Positions 1-8,932 of a DNA stretch of 64,000 nucleotides are shown one piece after another. The notes below the pieces were generated by a model that worked only from the letters and a program-made list of their open reading frames with translations, ran no database searches and was not told the origin of the DNA. Origin of the DNA: Terriglobia bacterium (GTDB lineage Bacteria; Acidobacteriota; Terriglobia; Versatilivoradales; Versatilivoraceae). The position numbers were made by a program, and so were the translations under genes. The stretch lies in assembly GCA_951813285.1 (NCBI GenBank), contig OX638355.1:4173136-4237135 (forward strand). Reading direction: 5' to 3'. How positions within the stretch are numbered: position 1 is the first letter of the stretch; each line of letters starts with the position of its first letter.

Positions 1-31
1 CGGGCCGGATTGGACCGCTAAGAGCCCCCGG

Positions 32-334
32 CTACATCAGTCCCGGGATCCTCAATCCCCCGGTGAGGCCTCCGATCTGGCCTGCCATGGCTTCATCCAC
101 TTTGCGGACCGCCTCATTGAAGGCGGCAACCACCAGATCCTGCAACATCTCCACGTCTCCGGAGCCCGCAGCGTCAGGCTCGATTTTTACTTCAGACACC
201 TGCTTGAGCCCATTCATCCGGACCAGCACCATTCCTCCGCCGGCCGTGCCTTCCACCGACAACTCCGCCATCTGCTTTTGCAGTTGCTCCTGCATCTGCT
301 GCGCCTGCTTCATAATCTGCTGTATGTTCTTCAT
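32..334 (-). CDS. ybaB: YbaB/EbfC family nucleoid-associated protein
   Basis: A 100-residue protein of the YbaB/EbfC family, small dimeric DNA-binding proteins that coat the nucleoid. The N-terminal third is a glutamine- and methionine-rich helix (MKQAQQMQEQLQ), followed by the glycine-rich strand GTAGGGMV and a C-terminal helix with the typical VxxAFNEAxRK pattern. Length and architecture match the family. It lies 106 bp downstream of dnaX on the same strand, the widespread dnaX-ybaB-recR order; recR would lie beyond the left edge of the window. The start ATG has a GGAGGT-like site a few bases upstream. Confidence 0.95.
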   Translation of the reverse strand: MKNIQQIMKQAQQMQEQLQKQMAELSVEGTAGGGMVLVRMNGLKQVSEVKIEPDAAGSGDVEMLQDLVVAAFNEAVRKVDEAMAGQIGGLTGGLRIPGLM

Positions 335-440
335 CAGAACCTCCCTGTAGAACGGGCTGCATTGACTCGCTGCCTGCCGGCGAGGCCGCCATGACGCCTG
401 CCCGCACTTTCAAGGCGCAAAGGCCCATCCCCGACCACCT

Positions 441-2120
441 CTACTTCAGCCTCCGGACCTCCGGCTTTCCCTGGACCGGAAACACTTCCAGAAAGCTCTG
501 TACCCGCTTGTCCTCGAGAATCCGCTTCGACTCCCGTCTTTCAGAGCCAACCTCCGGCGGTCGTGGAGCTTCCGCCGCGGGTGGAGTTTCCTCCGGCGGT
601 GGAGGTTCCGGAGGGGGAGCATCTTCCGGCGGAGCCTGCTGCTCCTCCACCAACAGCGACACCCGCAACCGGCGTCCTTCCAACTTATCGCTCGCCTTCG
701 CGATCATCTCCCGGTCCTCACGGTCTTGCAGCATTCCGCACGAACCGCGCTGAGCGGCTGCAAACCGGACTCTGAGCTCGTCTCCCGCGACAGTCGCATC
801 CAAAGCGTTCCCCAGCAGGGATGCCACTCTCAGGGATTCGTCGGATACGGCCTCACGGATACGATCCAGGAGGCTGGTCGCCGCGGTCGGAGCAGGCGGG
901 CCGGAGTCCTGGAAGACGGCAGGGGGACGGGAGGCGTCGGACCGCTGGGGGGCGGCCGCGGTCCGGGGTTGGGGGCTTCCGGGCAGGCTATCTCCGGAAA
1001 ACGCCGCCAGCAACTCCTCCAGGGCCGCCAGGCGCTTGGCCTGAACCATGCGGATCAGCCCTATCTCCAGATGCAGCCTGGGGTGAGCCGATCCACGCAA
1101 CTCTCCATCGGTCGCCACCAGAATCTGGAAAAACCGGGTGAGGTCCTCCTCCGAGAGTTGGGCGCCGGCGGCCTGCAAGCGCGTCAAGTCTTCGGCCGGA
1201 GCGGCAACCAGGTGCGAATCCTTGCCCGCGATCTTGACCATCAGCAGGTTGCGAAAATGGCCCATCAACTCGCGAACCAACTGCTGAGGGTTCCTGCCGC
1301 TGGTCAGGACCTGATCCACCAGGGCCAGGATCCGCCTGGAGTCGCGGGCGATGACGGCATCGGCAACCTCCTCCAGCAACTGCTGCGGGACCACACCCAA
1401 CAAGTCGCGCACCTGCTCCTCCTTCACCTCCTGGCCGCAAAGCGAAATCGCCTGGTCCAGCAGAGACTCCCCGTCGCGCAGGCTCCCCTCGGAGGCGCGC
1501 GCGATGGCGCTCAGGGCCCGTTCTCCAATGAGAATCTTCTCTTCGCCCGCGATCAACTCCAGTCGCTCGAGAATCTCCCGGAAGCTGATGGCGCGGAAGT
1601 TGAAGTGCTGGCAACGGGAAAGGATGGTCCCGGGCACCTTGTGCAACTCGGTCGTAGCCAGGATGAAGACCACGTGCGGAGGAGGCTCTTCCAGGGTTTT
1701 CAGCAGCGCGTTGAAAGCCTCGGTGGTCAGCATATGAACTTCATCGATGATAAACACCTTGTAGCGGTCCCGCGCCGCCCGGTATCTGACGCTCTCCCGC
1801 AATTCCCGAATCTCGTCAATGCCGCGGTTGGAGGCCGCGTCGATCTCCAGCACATCGATGGATTGGCCCGAGGTTACTTCCCTGCAGGAGGGACAGTCAT
1901 TACAGGGATCGACGGTGGGGCCCTGCCGGCAGTTCAGCGCCTTGGCCAGGATCCGGGCCGTGGTGGTCTTCCCCACTCCCCGCACGCCGGCAAACAGATA
2001 GGCATGGGCGATGCGATTCTGGGTGATGGCATTCTTGAGGGTCTCCGCCGCGGCGCCCTGCCCCACGATTTCAGCAAAGGTTTGCGGCCGCCACTTGCGG
2101 GCCAGGACCTGATAACTCAT
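441..2120 (-). CDS. dnaX: DNA polymerase III subunit gamma/tau
   Basis: Clamp-loader ATPase of the replisome, 559 residues. Visible in order: Walker A GVRGVGKT (residues 45-52), a zinc-binding set of four cysteines (C64, C73, C76, C79), Walker B with the sensor helix VFIIDEVH (122-129), the LLKTLEEPP motif and the SRC arginine finger (ATTELHKVPGTILSRCQ). The C-terminal 200 residues are proline/alanine/glutamate-rich, as in the tau tail. I saw no A6G-type slippery run that would make a separate gamma form, so a single product is the simplest reading. It is preceded by the SRP RNA and followed by ybaB, a common bacterial arrangement. Confidence 0.97.
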   Translation of the reverse strand: MSYQVLARKWRPQTFAEIVGQGAAAETLKNAITQNRIAHAYLFAGVRGVGKTTTARILAKALNCRQGPTVDPCNDCPSCREVTSGQSIDVLEIDAASNRGIDEIRELRESVRYRAARDRYKVFIIDEVHMLTTEAFNALLKTLEEPPPHVVFILATTELHKVPGTILSRCQHFNFRAISFREILERLELIAGEEKILIGERALSAIARASEGSLRDGESLLDQAISLCGQEVKEEQVRDLLGVVPQQLLEEVADAVIARDSRRILALVDQVLTSGRNPQQLVRELMGHFRNLLMVKIAGKDSHLVAAPAEDLTRLQAAGAQLSEEDLTRFFQILVATDGELRGSAHPRLHLEIGLIRMVQAKRLAALEELLAAFSGDSLPGSPQPRTAAAPQRSDASRPPAVFQDSGPPAPTAATSLLDRIREAVSDESLRVASLLGNALDATVAGDELRVRFAAAQRGSCGMLQDREDREMIAKASDKLEGRRLRVSLLVEEQQAPPEDAPPPEPPPPEETPPAAEAPRPPEVGSERRESKRILEDKRVQSFLEVFPVQGKPEVRRLK

Positions 2121-2322
2121 GAGCCTGTCTCGACCCTTCGACTTCGCCCTCGCGGGCTGCGCGGGGTACCCGACGGGCCATTCGCCGCCGGAACCGGCAG
2201 GCAGGGATCCCTCAATCTTGAATCAAGCGGGGTGTCTGAGTCCACTCGAATCCGGGGAATCGGAACCACGGGCGGGAGGTAGGAGAAGTGGGCTGCGGGT
2301 CCTGAAACGACCCTGAGCTGGT

Positions 2323-2426
2323 CAGGTCCCGGGTGTTTCCGCGGCACCTCCGGGAGTCCACTACCGTTGCTTTCTTCCGAACCTGGCGGGGTTTGCGGAT
2401 CCGGATCGCACGGAGCCCGAGACCTG
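2323..2426 (-). ncRNA. ffs: Signal recognition particle RNA (4.5S type)
   Basis: On the minus strand the segment contains the SRP RNA signature: CCAGGTTCGGAAGAAAGCA (symmetric-loop/GGAA-tetraloop region that binds Ffh) followed by ACGGTAGTGG. The ends close as a helix: CAGGTCTCGGG at the 5' end pairs with CCCGGGACCTG at the 3' end over 11 positions, one of them G-T. The length, about 104 nt, is that of the short bacterial RNA without an Alu domain. It lies about 200 bp upstream of dnaX on the same strand, a frequent location. Ends are taken from the pairing and may be off by a few bases. Confidence 0.9.
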
Positions 2427-2505
2427 TAGAAATTCATTTTCCCGAAGCAGGCCGCATGGTATTGAAAAAGCCCGGCGCTGTCCAGGGAAAAGGGGGGCTT
2501 CGGCA

Positions 2506-3483
2506 TCAGGGTCCGGCGTTCAATACCTCGCGCGTGATCAGTTCAATAGGCACCTCCACGTCTGTCTGAATCGCATTGCCCTTCAGAACCTCGACGGCGT
2601 TTTCGACCACCCGCTTGCCCATGTCATAGGGGTATTGAGCCACCGTGGCCAGCATCCTGCCCTGCCGGACCGCTTCCCTGGCTTCGCTGGCCGCGTCAAA
2701 ACCCACGACCACGATGGACCCTTCCCGCCCGGCCTCGGCGATGGCCTCGATGGCGCCCAGGGCCATCATGTCGCTGCAGGCAAAGAGAGCCTCGATGTCG
2801 GGCCGGGCCTGCAGCATGTTCTGAAAAACGGTGTACCCCTGGGCCCGCTCCCAGTTGGCGGTCTGAGACGACAGCACCTGGATGCCCGAATGTTTCCCGA
2901 TGACCTGGTGGAAGCCACTGAGGCGGGAGTCCCCGGTCTCATGTCCCGGGATTCCCTCCAGAATGGCCACCTTTCCCTGTCCATTCAACTGCTCCACCAG
3001 ATACTCCCCGGCCATCCGGCCGCCCCGCAGGTTGTCGGCTCCGACGAAACCGGCGATCTCGCCTCCGGCTTCCTGCAGGGCCTCCTGGTCGACACGGGTA
3101 TCCACGATCAGAACCGGGATCCCGGCTCGATTGGCCTTGACGATCACGGGCACGATTTCCCGGGAGCCGCTGGGGGCGATGCAGAGGGCCGAAACCCTCC
3201 TCTGAATCATGTTTTCCACGATCTGCATCTGCTTCTCGACGTCAATCTCCCGCTCGGCGGCCTGTATCACCAGTCGGATGTTCAAGTTGCCGGCGGCCTC
3301 CCGGGCGCCTCGCCGCATATCGAGGAAGTAGGGGTGGTTCAGTGTCTTCATGACCAGGGCGATGACGGGATTGTCGGCGGAGGGCCCGGCTTCCCGCCCG
3401 CATTGCATCCAGGTCAGTCCGAAGCAGACCGTGGCAAGCAGCATCAGGATTGGACGATGGGCGGCACGCTTGCTTGAATTCAT
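2506..3483 (-). CDS. Sugar ABC transporter substrate-binding protein (RbsB-like)
   Basis: A 325-residue periplasmic binding protein of the ribose/galactose type (Peripla_BP_4). The N-terminus is a signal peptide ending in WMQC, possibly a poor lipobox. Mature-domain landmarks are the hinge start NPVIALVMKTLNHPYF, the VDTRVD strand, GADNLRGGRMAG and FACSDMMALGAIEA, all typical of family members that bind monosaccharides. It sits 23 bp downstream of the RbsC-type permease and is surely cotranscribed with it. The substrate cannot be read from sequence; ribose, autoinducer-2 or another sugar are all possible. Confidence 0.9.
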   Translation of the reverse strand: MNSSKRAAHRPILMLLATVCFGLTWMQCGREAGPSADNPVIALVMKTLNHPYFLDMRRGAREAAGNLNIRLVIQAAEREIDVEKQMQIVENMIQRRVSALCIAPSGSREIVPVIVKANRAGIPVLIVDTRVDQEALQEAGGEIAGFVGADNLRGGRMAGEYLVEQLNGQGKVAILEGIPGHETGDSRLSGFHQVIGKHSGIQVLSSQTANWERAQGYTVFQNMLQARPDIEALFACSDMMALGAIEAIAEAGREGSIVVVGFDAASEAREAVRQGRMLATVAQYPYDMGKRVVENAVEVLKGNAIQTDVEVPIELITREVLNAGP

Positions 3484-3506
3484 TGCTTTTCCTTTTCTGC
3501 CCCCTG

Positions 3507-4478
3507 CTAGGCTTTTCGATTTTTCAGAAACATGTCGACCAGCACCGCCAGAATGATCACCGAGCCGATGACAATCTGTTGCACGAAGGATGAAACATCC
3601 AGAAGATTCAGCCCGTTTCGCAGAACCCCCATGATCAGGGCTCCCACCAGCGTTCCGAAAATGGTGCCCTCGCCGCCCATCAGGCTGGTTCCCCCGATCA
3701 CGGTGGCGGCAATGGCATCCAGCTCGTACATGATGCCGGCAATGGGCTGGGCCGAGTTCAGACGGGCCGTCAGGATGACGGCAGCCAACCCGCTCAGCAT
3801 TCCGCAGATGCCGTAGACCAGGGTCTTGATCTTCCTGACGTCGACGCCGGACAGCAGGGCCGCCTCCTCGTTGCCGCCAATGGCGTAGACATGGCGTCCA
3901 AAGCCGGTCTTGCCCAGCAGGACTGCCGCCACCAGAAAGACCAGGAGCATGATGAGGATGGGAATCGGGATGTAGAGGATCTCACCGGAGGCCAGGTTTC
4001 GAAAGGATTCCGAGAAACCGGAAATCGGCCGCCCCTGGGTCACCAACAGAGCGGCGCCCCGCGCGACGCTCATCATTCCCAGGGTCGAAATGAAAGGCGG
4101 GAGCCGCCCCCGGGTGATCAGGACTCCATTGAGCAGGCCGCAGAGGAAGCCGCTGACCAGGCTGGCTGCCAGGGCCAGTGGAAGCGGAACGCCGGCCTCC
4201 AACAGAGTGGCCATCACCACACCGGACAGGGCCAGGACCGAACCCACCGAGAGGTCGATTCCGGCGGTGACGATCACAAAGGTCATCCCGGCCGCCATGA
4301 TGGCGATCACCGAGGACTGCACCACGATGTTGAGAAGGTTCGAAAGGGTCAGGAAGTAGGGAGTCAGAATCCACAGAACCACACACAGGCTCAGCAGGCC
4401 CAGCAGCGTTCCCAATTGGCGCCCTGGAATGGAAACGAGTCGATGGAGTCGCATGAGTCGGGATTCCGGAACAAGCAA
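3507..4478 (-). CDS. Sugar ABC transporter permease (RbsC-like)
   Basis: A 323-residue inner-membrane permease of the BPD_transp_2 family with eight to ten hydrophobic segments. Family landmarks are GMTFVIVTAGIDLSVGS, GLLNGVLITRGRLPPFISTLG, YAIGGNEEAALLSGV and AATVIGGTSLMGGEGT. The open reading frame begins with TTG at 4478; an ATG at 4454 is an equally plausible start and neither has a clear ribosome-binding site. The gene directly upstream, where a double-domain RbsA ATPase would be expected, is missing: that position holds repeat DNA and the end of an unrelated decarboxylase. The importer needs an ATPase encoded elsewhere. Confidence 0.92.
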   Translation of the reverse strand: MLVPESRLMRLHRLVSIPGRQLGTLLGLLSLCVVLWILTPYFLTLSNLLNIVVQSSVIAIMAAGMTFVIVTAGIDLSVGSVLALSGVVMATLLEAGVPLPLALAASLVSGFLCGLLNGVLITRGRLPPFISTLGMMSVARGAALLVTQGRPISGFSESFRNLASGEILYIPIPILIMLLVFLVAAVLLGKTGFGRHVYAIGGNEEAALLSGVDVRKIKTLVYGICGMLSGLAAVILTARLNSAQPIAGIMYELDAIAATVIGGTSLMGGEGTIFGTLVGALIMGVLRNGLNLLDVSSFVQQIVIGSVIILAVLVDMFLKNRKA

Positions 4479-4640
4479 CCGGGTGCCCTTCCTCCTCGCC
4501 GGCGCCTCCGGCTGCCTTGGGGAAAACGGCCCGGCCGCGCAGGATCAGCGCACCGGAACGCAATCAGATCAAACTTCCATTTGGCCACGCAAGGGGGAGT
4601 TCCAAAAAAGTCCCAGGCAAGTCCGGCCCCCGCCTTTCCG

Positions 4641-4784
4641 CGCGGATCATACGAGAGTAAAACAATCGGAAATCGACAATCCTTTCGCGACCTTGGTATC
4701 CAATCGCGGTTAACTTCAACGCCTTAGTGGCCCTTCGTCGTTCTTCGTGGCCCTTCGTGGATAACTCTTTTTTCTTTTGTTTCA
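4641..4784 (+). repeat. Dispersed intergenic repeat, family A, copy 1
   Basis: This stretch fills most of the gap between the permease and the decarboxylase. It opens with GCGGATCATACGAGAGT, contains CGCCTTAGTGGCCCTTCG and ends in a T-rich tail. Closely similar segments lie at 11034-11180 and 52148-52292, and an inverted partial copy at 59853-59920. The remaining 4479-4640 holds nothing recognisable. Confidence 0.8.
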
Positions 4785-4786
4785 GC

Positions 4787-6418
4787 TCAGGTGATTTTCT
4801 CTCTGGCTTCCAGAACCTTGGCCACCACGGCCTCGATATCACCTTCGTCCACAAACGGGGAGAGGATGTAGGACTTCAGGGCGAAGATGGGTTCCTGGTA
4901 GGTCGTGCGCCTGTAGCACTCGGTGGTGGAAATGACGGCGCCCCGTCCGGCCATGGCTTCGGAATGCACGTACTGGAAGACGGCCCGGTTATAGTCGTTG
5001 TTGGAGAGCAGGACCTCTCTGTAGGCAGCGTCATTGAATTCCTGACGCTTGATGGAGAAGGTATCGACACCGGCAGGATAGGTCCTGAACAGGGTCACGG
5101 TCCCGAAATTCTCCCGGTTCAGCACGGTGGTTCCTTCGTGCCCTTCCAGATGCTCCCGGAGAAGCTGGGCCATCTCCACGATGTATCCGAGGATGACCTG
5201 CAACCCCTGCTTCCCGAATAACCGGTAGTTGCCGAGCGCTGCCAGGGGTCCCGTCCCTGCCCTGGTCGTCTCGAGCGTAAAGGTGCCAGGCCGATGTTCC
5301 CCGAAATGATAGAGGTAGGGCATCTGCTCCGGAGGCCGCGCCGCCAGGCGCAGGTCTTCCCGCTCCCTGAAGAGGACCAGGCTGGAGACGTAGGGTGCAA
5401 AGCCGGTCTTGTGAAAATCCACGCCGATGGAATCGGCCAGTGACAGATGGCGGATTCGGCGGCAGGCTCCCGCCAGAGCCCGGAGGGTTCGGGGACGAAA
5501 ACCCAGCGGATTGTCCCCAAAATCGTAGTCGTCGAACACGGACCATGCCCATCCGATCACGGCGTCGGCGTGAACGTGGGGACGGTAGTCGAGCTTGAAT
5601 TCGTCGACCCAGGCATCCCGCAAGGTCACGATTCCCTGCAGATCATCCAACCCGAACGCATCGGTGGTCCCCATCGTCGCAACTATGGCGGCGATCTTTT
5701 TCCCGCTCGCCAATGCGGCCCGGGCTTCCCGTTCGAAGTGAGCCAGATCCATTTCGTTGTCATCGGTTGTCGGAATGGTGATCAGGTTGTCCGTGCCCAT
5801 GCCCAGCCAACCGACAACGTTATGGGCGCAGTAGTGTCCGGCATCCGAGACGAACACGACCGCGTCCTCGGAAATGCCCGTCCGCATGGCCCCCGGGCAG
5901 GCTTTTTCCAGTCCCATCTTTACCCCGTAGAGGGTGGTCCCGGTCCCGCCGAAGGTAAACACACCATCCGCCCGCTGCGGATCATAGCCGACCAGTTGCG
6001 CCGTCATGCCGACCGCCTCGACTTCTGCCAGGGCCACCAGCCGGCTGTATTCGTCCCAGGCGAGATTGGGGTTGTGCAGAGAAGCCAGCAGCACGCCGAT
6101 CAGACTCGATATGGTGGGCGGAGGAACGACGTTTTGCTGCGTGTGAGGATGACCGAAAATTGTCATGCCGCGAAGATAGCTCACGAGGTCGGCGGTCACG
6201 TCTTCCACAGAGGACATCTCAGCGGGCAAGGTGGTCCTTCTTGCCTGCTCGAAGTCACCAGGCACGACCGACCCGAGGATTGGCAGCTGCGTCTTGAGCC
6301 CATCGACCTGATCCAGGGCCCGCATGATGGAGTGCACCACATAGGAGTCGTGAATCGGGTCGGAGACCGGCTGGGGAAAGGCGAGCCGAATCTCTTGCAG
6401 GATATCTCGATAGCTCAT
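4787..6418 (-). CDS. Pyridoxal-phosphate-dependent decarboxylase, group II
   Basis: A fold-type I PLP decarboxylase of the glutamate/aromatic amino acid/diaminobutyrate group, 543 residues. The PLP lysine is K337 in VDFHKTGF; HVHADAVIGWA supplies the aspartate that contacts the pyridine nitrogen, and FTFGGTGTTLYG is the phosphate-binding region. The start is ATG at 6418, preceded by GGAGG seven bases upstream; an upstream in-frame TTG at 6436 has no better signal. The protein resembles L-2,4-diaminobutyrate or glutamate decarboxylases, but the substrate cannot be fixed from sequence. The neighbours are a sugar transporter and a divergent gamma-glutamyltranspeptidase, which hints at amino-acid use without proving a link. 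Confidence 0.88.
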   Translation of the reverse strand: MSYRDILQEIRLAFPQPVSDPIHDSYVVHSIMRALDQVDGLKTQLPILGSVVPGDFEQARRTTLPAEMSSVEDVTADLVSYLRGMTIFGHPHTQQNVVPPPTISSLIGVLLASLHNPNLAWDEYSRLVALAEVEAVGMTAQLVGYDPQRADGVFTFGGTGTTLYGVKMGLEKACPGAMRTGISEDAVVFVSDAGHYCAHNVVGWLGMGTDNLITIPTTDDNEMDLAHFEREARAALASGKKIAAIVATMGTTDAFGLDDLQGIVTLRDAWVDEFKLDYRPHVHADAVIGWAWSVFDDYDFGDNPLGFRPRTLRALAGACRRIRHLSLADSIGVDFHKTGFAPYVSSLVLFREREDLRLAARPPEQMPYLYHFGEHRPGTFTLETTRAGTGPLAALGNYRLFGKQGLQVILGYIVEMAQLLREHLEGHEGTTVLNRENFGTVTLFRTYPAGVDTFSIKRQEFNDAAYREVLLSNNDYNRAVFQYVHSEAMAGRGAVISTTECYRRTTYQEPIFALKSYILSPFVDEGDIEAVVAKVLEAREKIT

Positions 6419-6692
6419 CAGTCGCCTCCATCTCAAGTCCGCCGGACTTCATCCATAGTCCGTTCGATGCCTGACTTCCCGGCAAGGAATACCTGGCTTC
6501 GCTCATGCCCCGGCCAACCGATTCTCACCGCAGGGCAGCGCCGCTATAGAAAAGTGTACGTGTTAAGTCCGGATTTGGGAAAGGTGGAGGGTTTCGGAAC
6601 CCCTTGGACGCACTGCCCAAAAAAGGATTCCATTGGCCTTGAAACCTCTGCATACTTGGGGCGGTCGCCGCCTAGTCCCCAGGAGGAGCGTA

Positions 6693-8312
6693 ATGTCCGG
6701 AATGATCGTGGCCCCTCAGCCGGAAGCGGTTGAGCAGGGGGCCAAAGTGCTGGTGGCAGGAGGCAACGCCTTCGATGCCGCCCTGGCTTGCGCCTGGATC
6801 CAGTTCCTGGTGGATCCCCATTCCTGCGGGGTGGGCGGCTACCTGCTGCTCAACTGTTGGCTGGGGCGGACGGCCGAGCCCCTTCCCATCCTGGACGCTC
6901 CCGCCCTGGCCGGCTCCCGGGTTCGCCCCGAGATGTGGGAATCGCTGGTGATCGGCCCCAACCCGGGCGGCTGGGGATTCCAGCTTAGGGATCAGGTCAA
7001 CGAAGACGGCTACCGATCGATTTGCATCCCGGGCACCATCCGCGGCCTGGAGACGATCCACAGCCGCTGGTGCAGCCGTCCCTGGCCCGAATTGATGCAG
7101 CCCGCCATCGAGCTGGCGGAGGAGGGCTGGCAGGTCAGCGCCTCCATGGCCACCCGCTGGCGGGACAAGCCCCACTACTACGAAACCACCTCGCTGCGGG
7201 ACAAGCTGGCGGTCACCCCCGAGGCAAGCAGGATCTACCTGAGGCCTGACGGCAGCACCCCCGAGGCTGGAGACCGCCTGCGCAATCCCGACTACGGGCG
7301 AACGCTGCAGCGGCTGGCCCGAGAGGGTCCCCAGGATTTCTACCTGGGTGAGATGGCGCGGGACATGACCTCCGATCTGGAGGCCCACCAGAGCTGGATC
7401 ACACCCGAGGACCTGTCCGGATACCAGGTCCGGGATGAGCCTCCGGTGGTGGTTTCCTACCGGGACCTCCGCATCCATACTGCCCCGGCTCCCCACGGGG
7501 GCACGACCCTGGCGGCCATCCTGAATATCCTGGAAGGCTACGATCTGGCCCGGCTGGGACACAATTCCCCGGCCTACGTCCACCTGGTTTCCATGGCCAT
7601 GAAGGCCGCTTTCGCCGATCGGAACCGTTACCTGGGTGACCCTCACTCCGTGGAGGTTCCCCAGGAGTGGCTGGTCTCCAAGGAACGGGCCCGGCAGTGG
7701 CGGGAGTTCATCGACTCGGGAAAGGAAATCACCCCGTTCCCGGTCCAGACGGGCTCCGCCGACACCACCCACGTGAGCGTCGTCGACCGCTGGGGAAACC
7801 GGGTTTCCCTGACTCACTCCCTGGGAACCTCGTCCGGGGTGATCACGCCGGGATTGGGCTTCATGTACAACAATTCCATGATCAACTTCCAACCCTTCGC
7901 CGGCCACCCCAACAGCATTCTGGCCGGCAAGGGACGCACCACCGGCATGACGCCGACCATAGTCTCCAGGAGCGGGAAACCGATCCTGGTGTTGGGGGCT
8001 CCCGGCGCCACCCGGATCGTCACGGCCGTGCTCTCGGTGATTCTCAATTATGTCGATTTCGGCATGTCCGTCACCGAGGCGGTCCTGGCGCCCCGCTTCG
8101 ACTGCCAGGTGGACGCCATCGCCTGCCAGGCTCGCATTCCGGAAGGAGTCTGCGCAGAAGTCCGCAAGAAGCACCCCATCCAGCGAATGCCTGTCAGCCA
8201 CGGCGGGTTCGCCCTGGTTCACGCCATCGGGATCGACTCGGAAAGCGGAGCCTTGAGCGGCGCAGCCGACAGCGGCGCCGACGGCATGGCCCTGCGGGTG
8301 GAGGACGGCTGA
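6693..8312 (+). CDS. Gamma-glutamyltranspeptidase family protein
   Basis: An N-terminal nucleophile hydrolase of the gamma-glutamyltransferase family, 539 residues. GGNAFDAALA near the N-terminus is the family signature. Autoprocessing should occur before T358 in ADTTHVSVVD, which becomes the nucleophile of the small subunit; the later GLGFMYNNSM and PTIV-SRSGKPILVLGAPG blocks are also conserved. I chose ATG at 6693 because AGGAGGAG ends five bases upstream; a TTG at 6633 would add 20 residues. No signal peptide is evident from either start, so a cytoplasmic gamma-glutamyl peptidase-like role is possible. It may cleave glutathione conjugates or another gamma-glutamyl or acyl amide; the substrate is unknown. 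Confidence 0.9.
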   Translation: MSGMIVAPQPEAVEQGAKVLVAGGNAFDAALACAWIQFLVDPHSCGVGGYLLLNCWLGRTAEPLPILDAPALAGSRVRPEMWESLVIGPNPGGWGFQLRDQVNEDGYRSICIPGTIRGLETIHSRWCSRPWPELMQPAIELAEEGWQVSASMATRWRDKPHYYETTSLRDKLAVTPEASRIYLRPDGSTPEAGDRLRNPDYGRTLQRLAREGPQDFYLGEMARDMTSDLEAHQSWITPEDLSGYQVRDEPPVVVSYRDLRIHTAPAPHGGTTLAAILNILEGYDLARLGHNSPAYVHLVSMAMKAAFADRNRYLGDPHSVEVPQEWLVSKERARQWREFIDSGKEITPFPVQTGSADTTHVSVVDRWGNRVSLTHSLGTSSGVITPGLGFMYNNSMINFQPFAGHPNSILAGKGRTTGMTPTIVSRSGKPILVLGAPGATRIVTAVLSVILNYVDFGMSVTEAVLAPRFDCQVDAIACQARIPEGVCAEVRKKHPIQRMPVSHGGFALVHAIGIDSESGALSGAADSGADGMALRVEDG

Positions 8313-8470
8313 CCCGCACCATCCTTGAACTGAAAGCCTGCAAGGCGCTGACTTCCGATCATGTCGCACAAGTTCTGGGCTATCTGCGTGCATCCGGTCA
8401 ACGCGACGCCCTGCTGATCAACTTCGGATCATCAAGACTCCAAATCAAGAAATTCGTTTTGTGCCTTTTG
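8313..8470 (+). pseudogene. 3' remnant of a GxxExxY-family protein gene
   Basis: Immediately after the gamma-glutamyltranspeptidase stop, another frame encodes ILELKACKAL, then QVLGYLRASGQ and ALLINFGSSRLQIKKFVL. This is the C-terminal third of the roughly 125-residue GxxExxY family (PD-(D/E)XK-like fold, usually LELKAV ... YLK..G ... LLINFG). The N-terminal two thirds with the GxxExxY motif are absent and no start codon is available, so this is a broken gene. It continues into a T/G-rich direct repeat (8457-8475, repeated at 8544-8562) of a kind often found after such genes. Confidence 0.7.
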
Positions 8471-8562
8471 TGGCCGTTCCACGAAGAGCCGTGTTCTCTG
8501 AACCCGGATGCCTCAATGAGATTTGAGACCTGCTGATTCCGGCTTTTGTGCCTTTTGTGGCC
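8457..8562 (+). repeat. Direct repeat pair of 19 bp
   Basis: The 19-mer TTTTGTGCCTTTTGTGGCC occurs at 8457-8475 and again at 8544-8562, each followed by a similar TTC sequence. Its function is unknown. No gene is seen between the GxxExxY remnant and 8932. Confidence 0.75.
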
Positions 8563-8660
8563 ATTCAGGCACAGAGCCGACCTGCCCCTCGCATTCCCTG
8601 TCCCCTCTCCCGACCCCTAAAACCGCCGCCTACAGAATTTTGCAAACGGCTCACGATATT

Positions 8661-8871
8661 GAACATGGATACACAGGATGGACAGGATCAAGAGGACGAG
8701 AGGCTGCGCCGCGGGAAGCGGACCCAATCGGTGATCGGGTGGGCGTTGGAAGTGATCCACGAGCCTGGGAGCGGGTTTGGGGGAATCGGTGTTGGAATAC
8801 AGGCGATGGTTGGACTCAAGACGGTGGAAACTCCCTCCGAATAATCCTGTATATCCTGTCCATCCATGTTC
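8661..8871. repeat. Inverted-repeat element, family B
   Basis: Arms of 28 bp at 8661-8688 and 8844-8871 are inverted copies of each other (24 of 28 positions match) and contain a doubled CAGGATGGACAGGAT-type motif. The 155 bp between them encodes nothing recognisable. Related arms occur at 60045-60186 and 60611-60653. It resembles a miniature inverted-repeat element; no target duplication was established. Confidence 0.7.
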
Positions 8872-8932
8872 ATAAACCATCTACTCCTGCTTGACTTTGA
8901 ACCGGGTGGCTGCCCTCGCCGTTGAGCCCTGG

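Noticed and set aside
441-2120. Programmed frameshift in dnaX for a gamma product
   Set aside because: No A6G-type slippery run was seen in the expected region.
726-2282. A 518-codon plus-strand ORF across dnaX
   Set aside because: It is antisense to dnaX, whose motifs are certain, and its product is low-complexity; long shadow ORFs are expected in GC-rich DNA.
2121-2322. A tRNA or other RNA gene between SRP RNA and dnaX
   Set aside because: No cloverleaf or conserved RNA motif could be found there.
6672-8393. A 573-codon minus-strand ORF opposite the gamma-glutamyltranspeptidase
   Set aside because: Antisense shadow; the plus-strand frame has the catalytic TTH motif and a strong ribosome-binding site.
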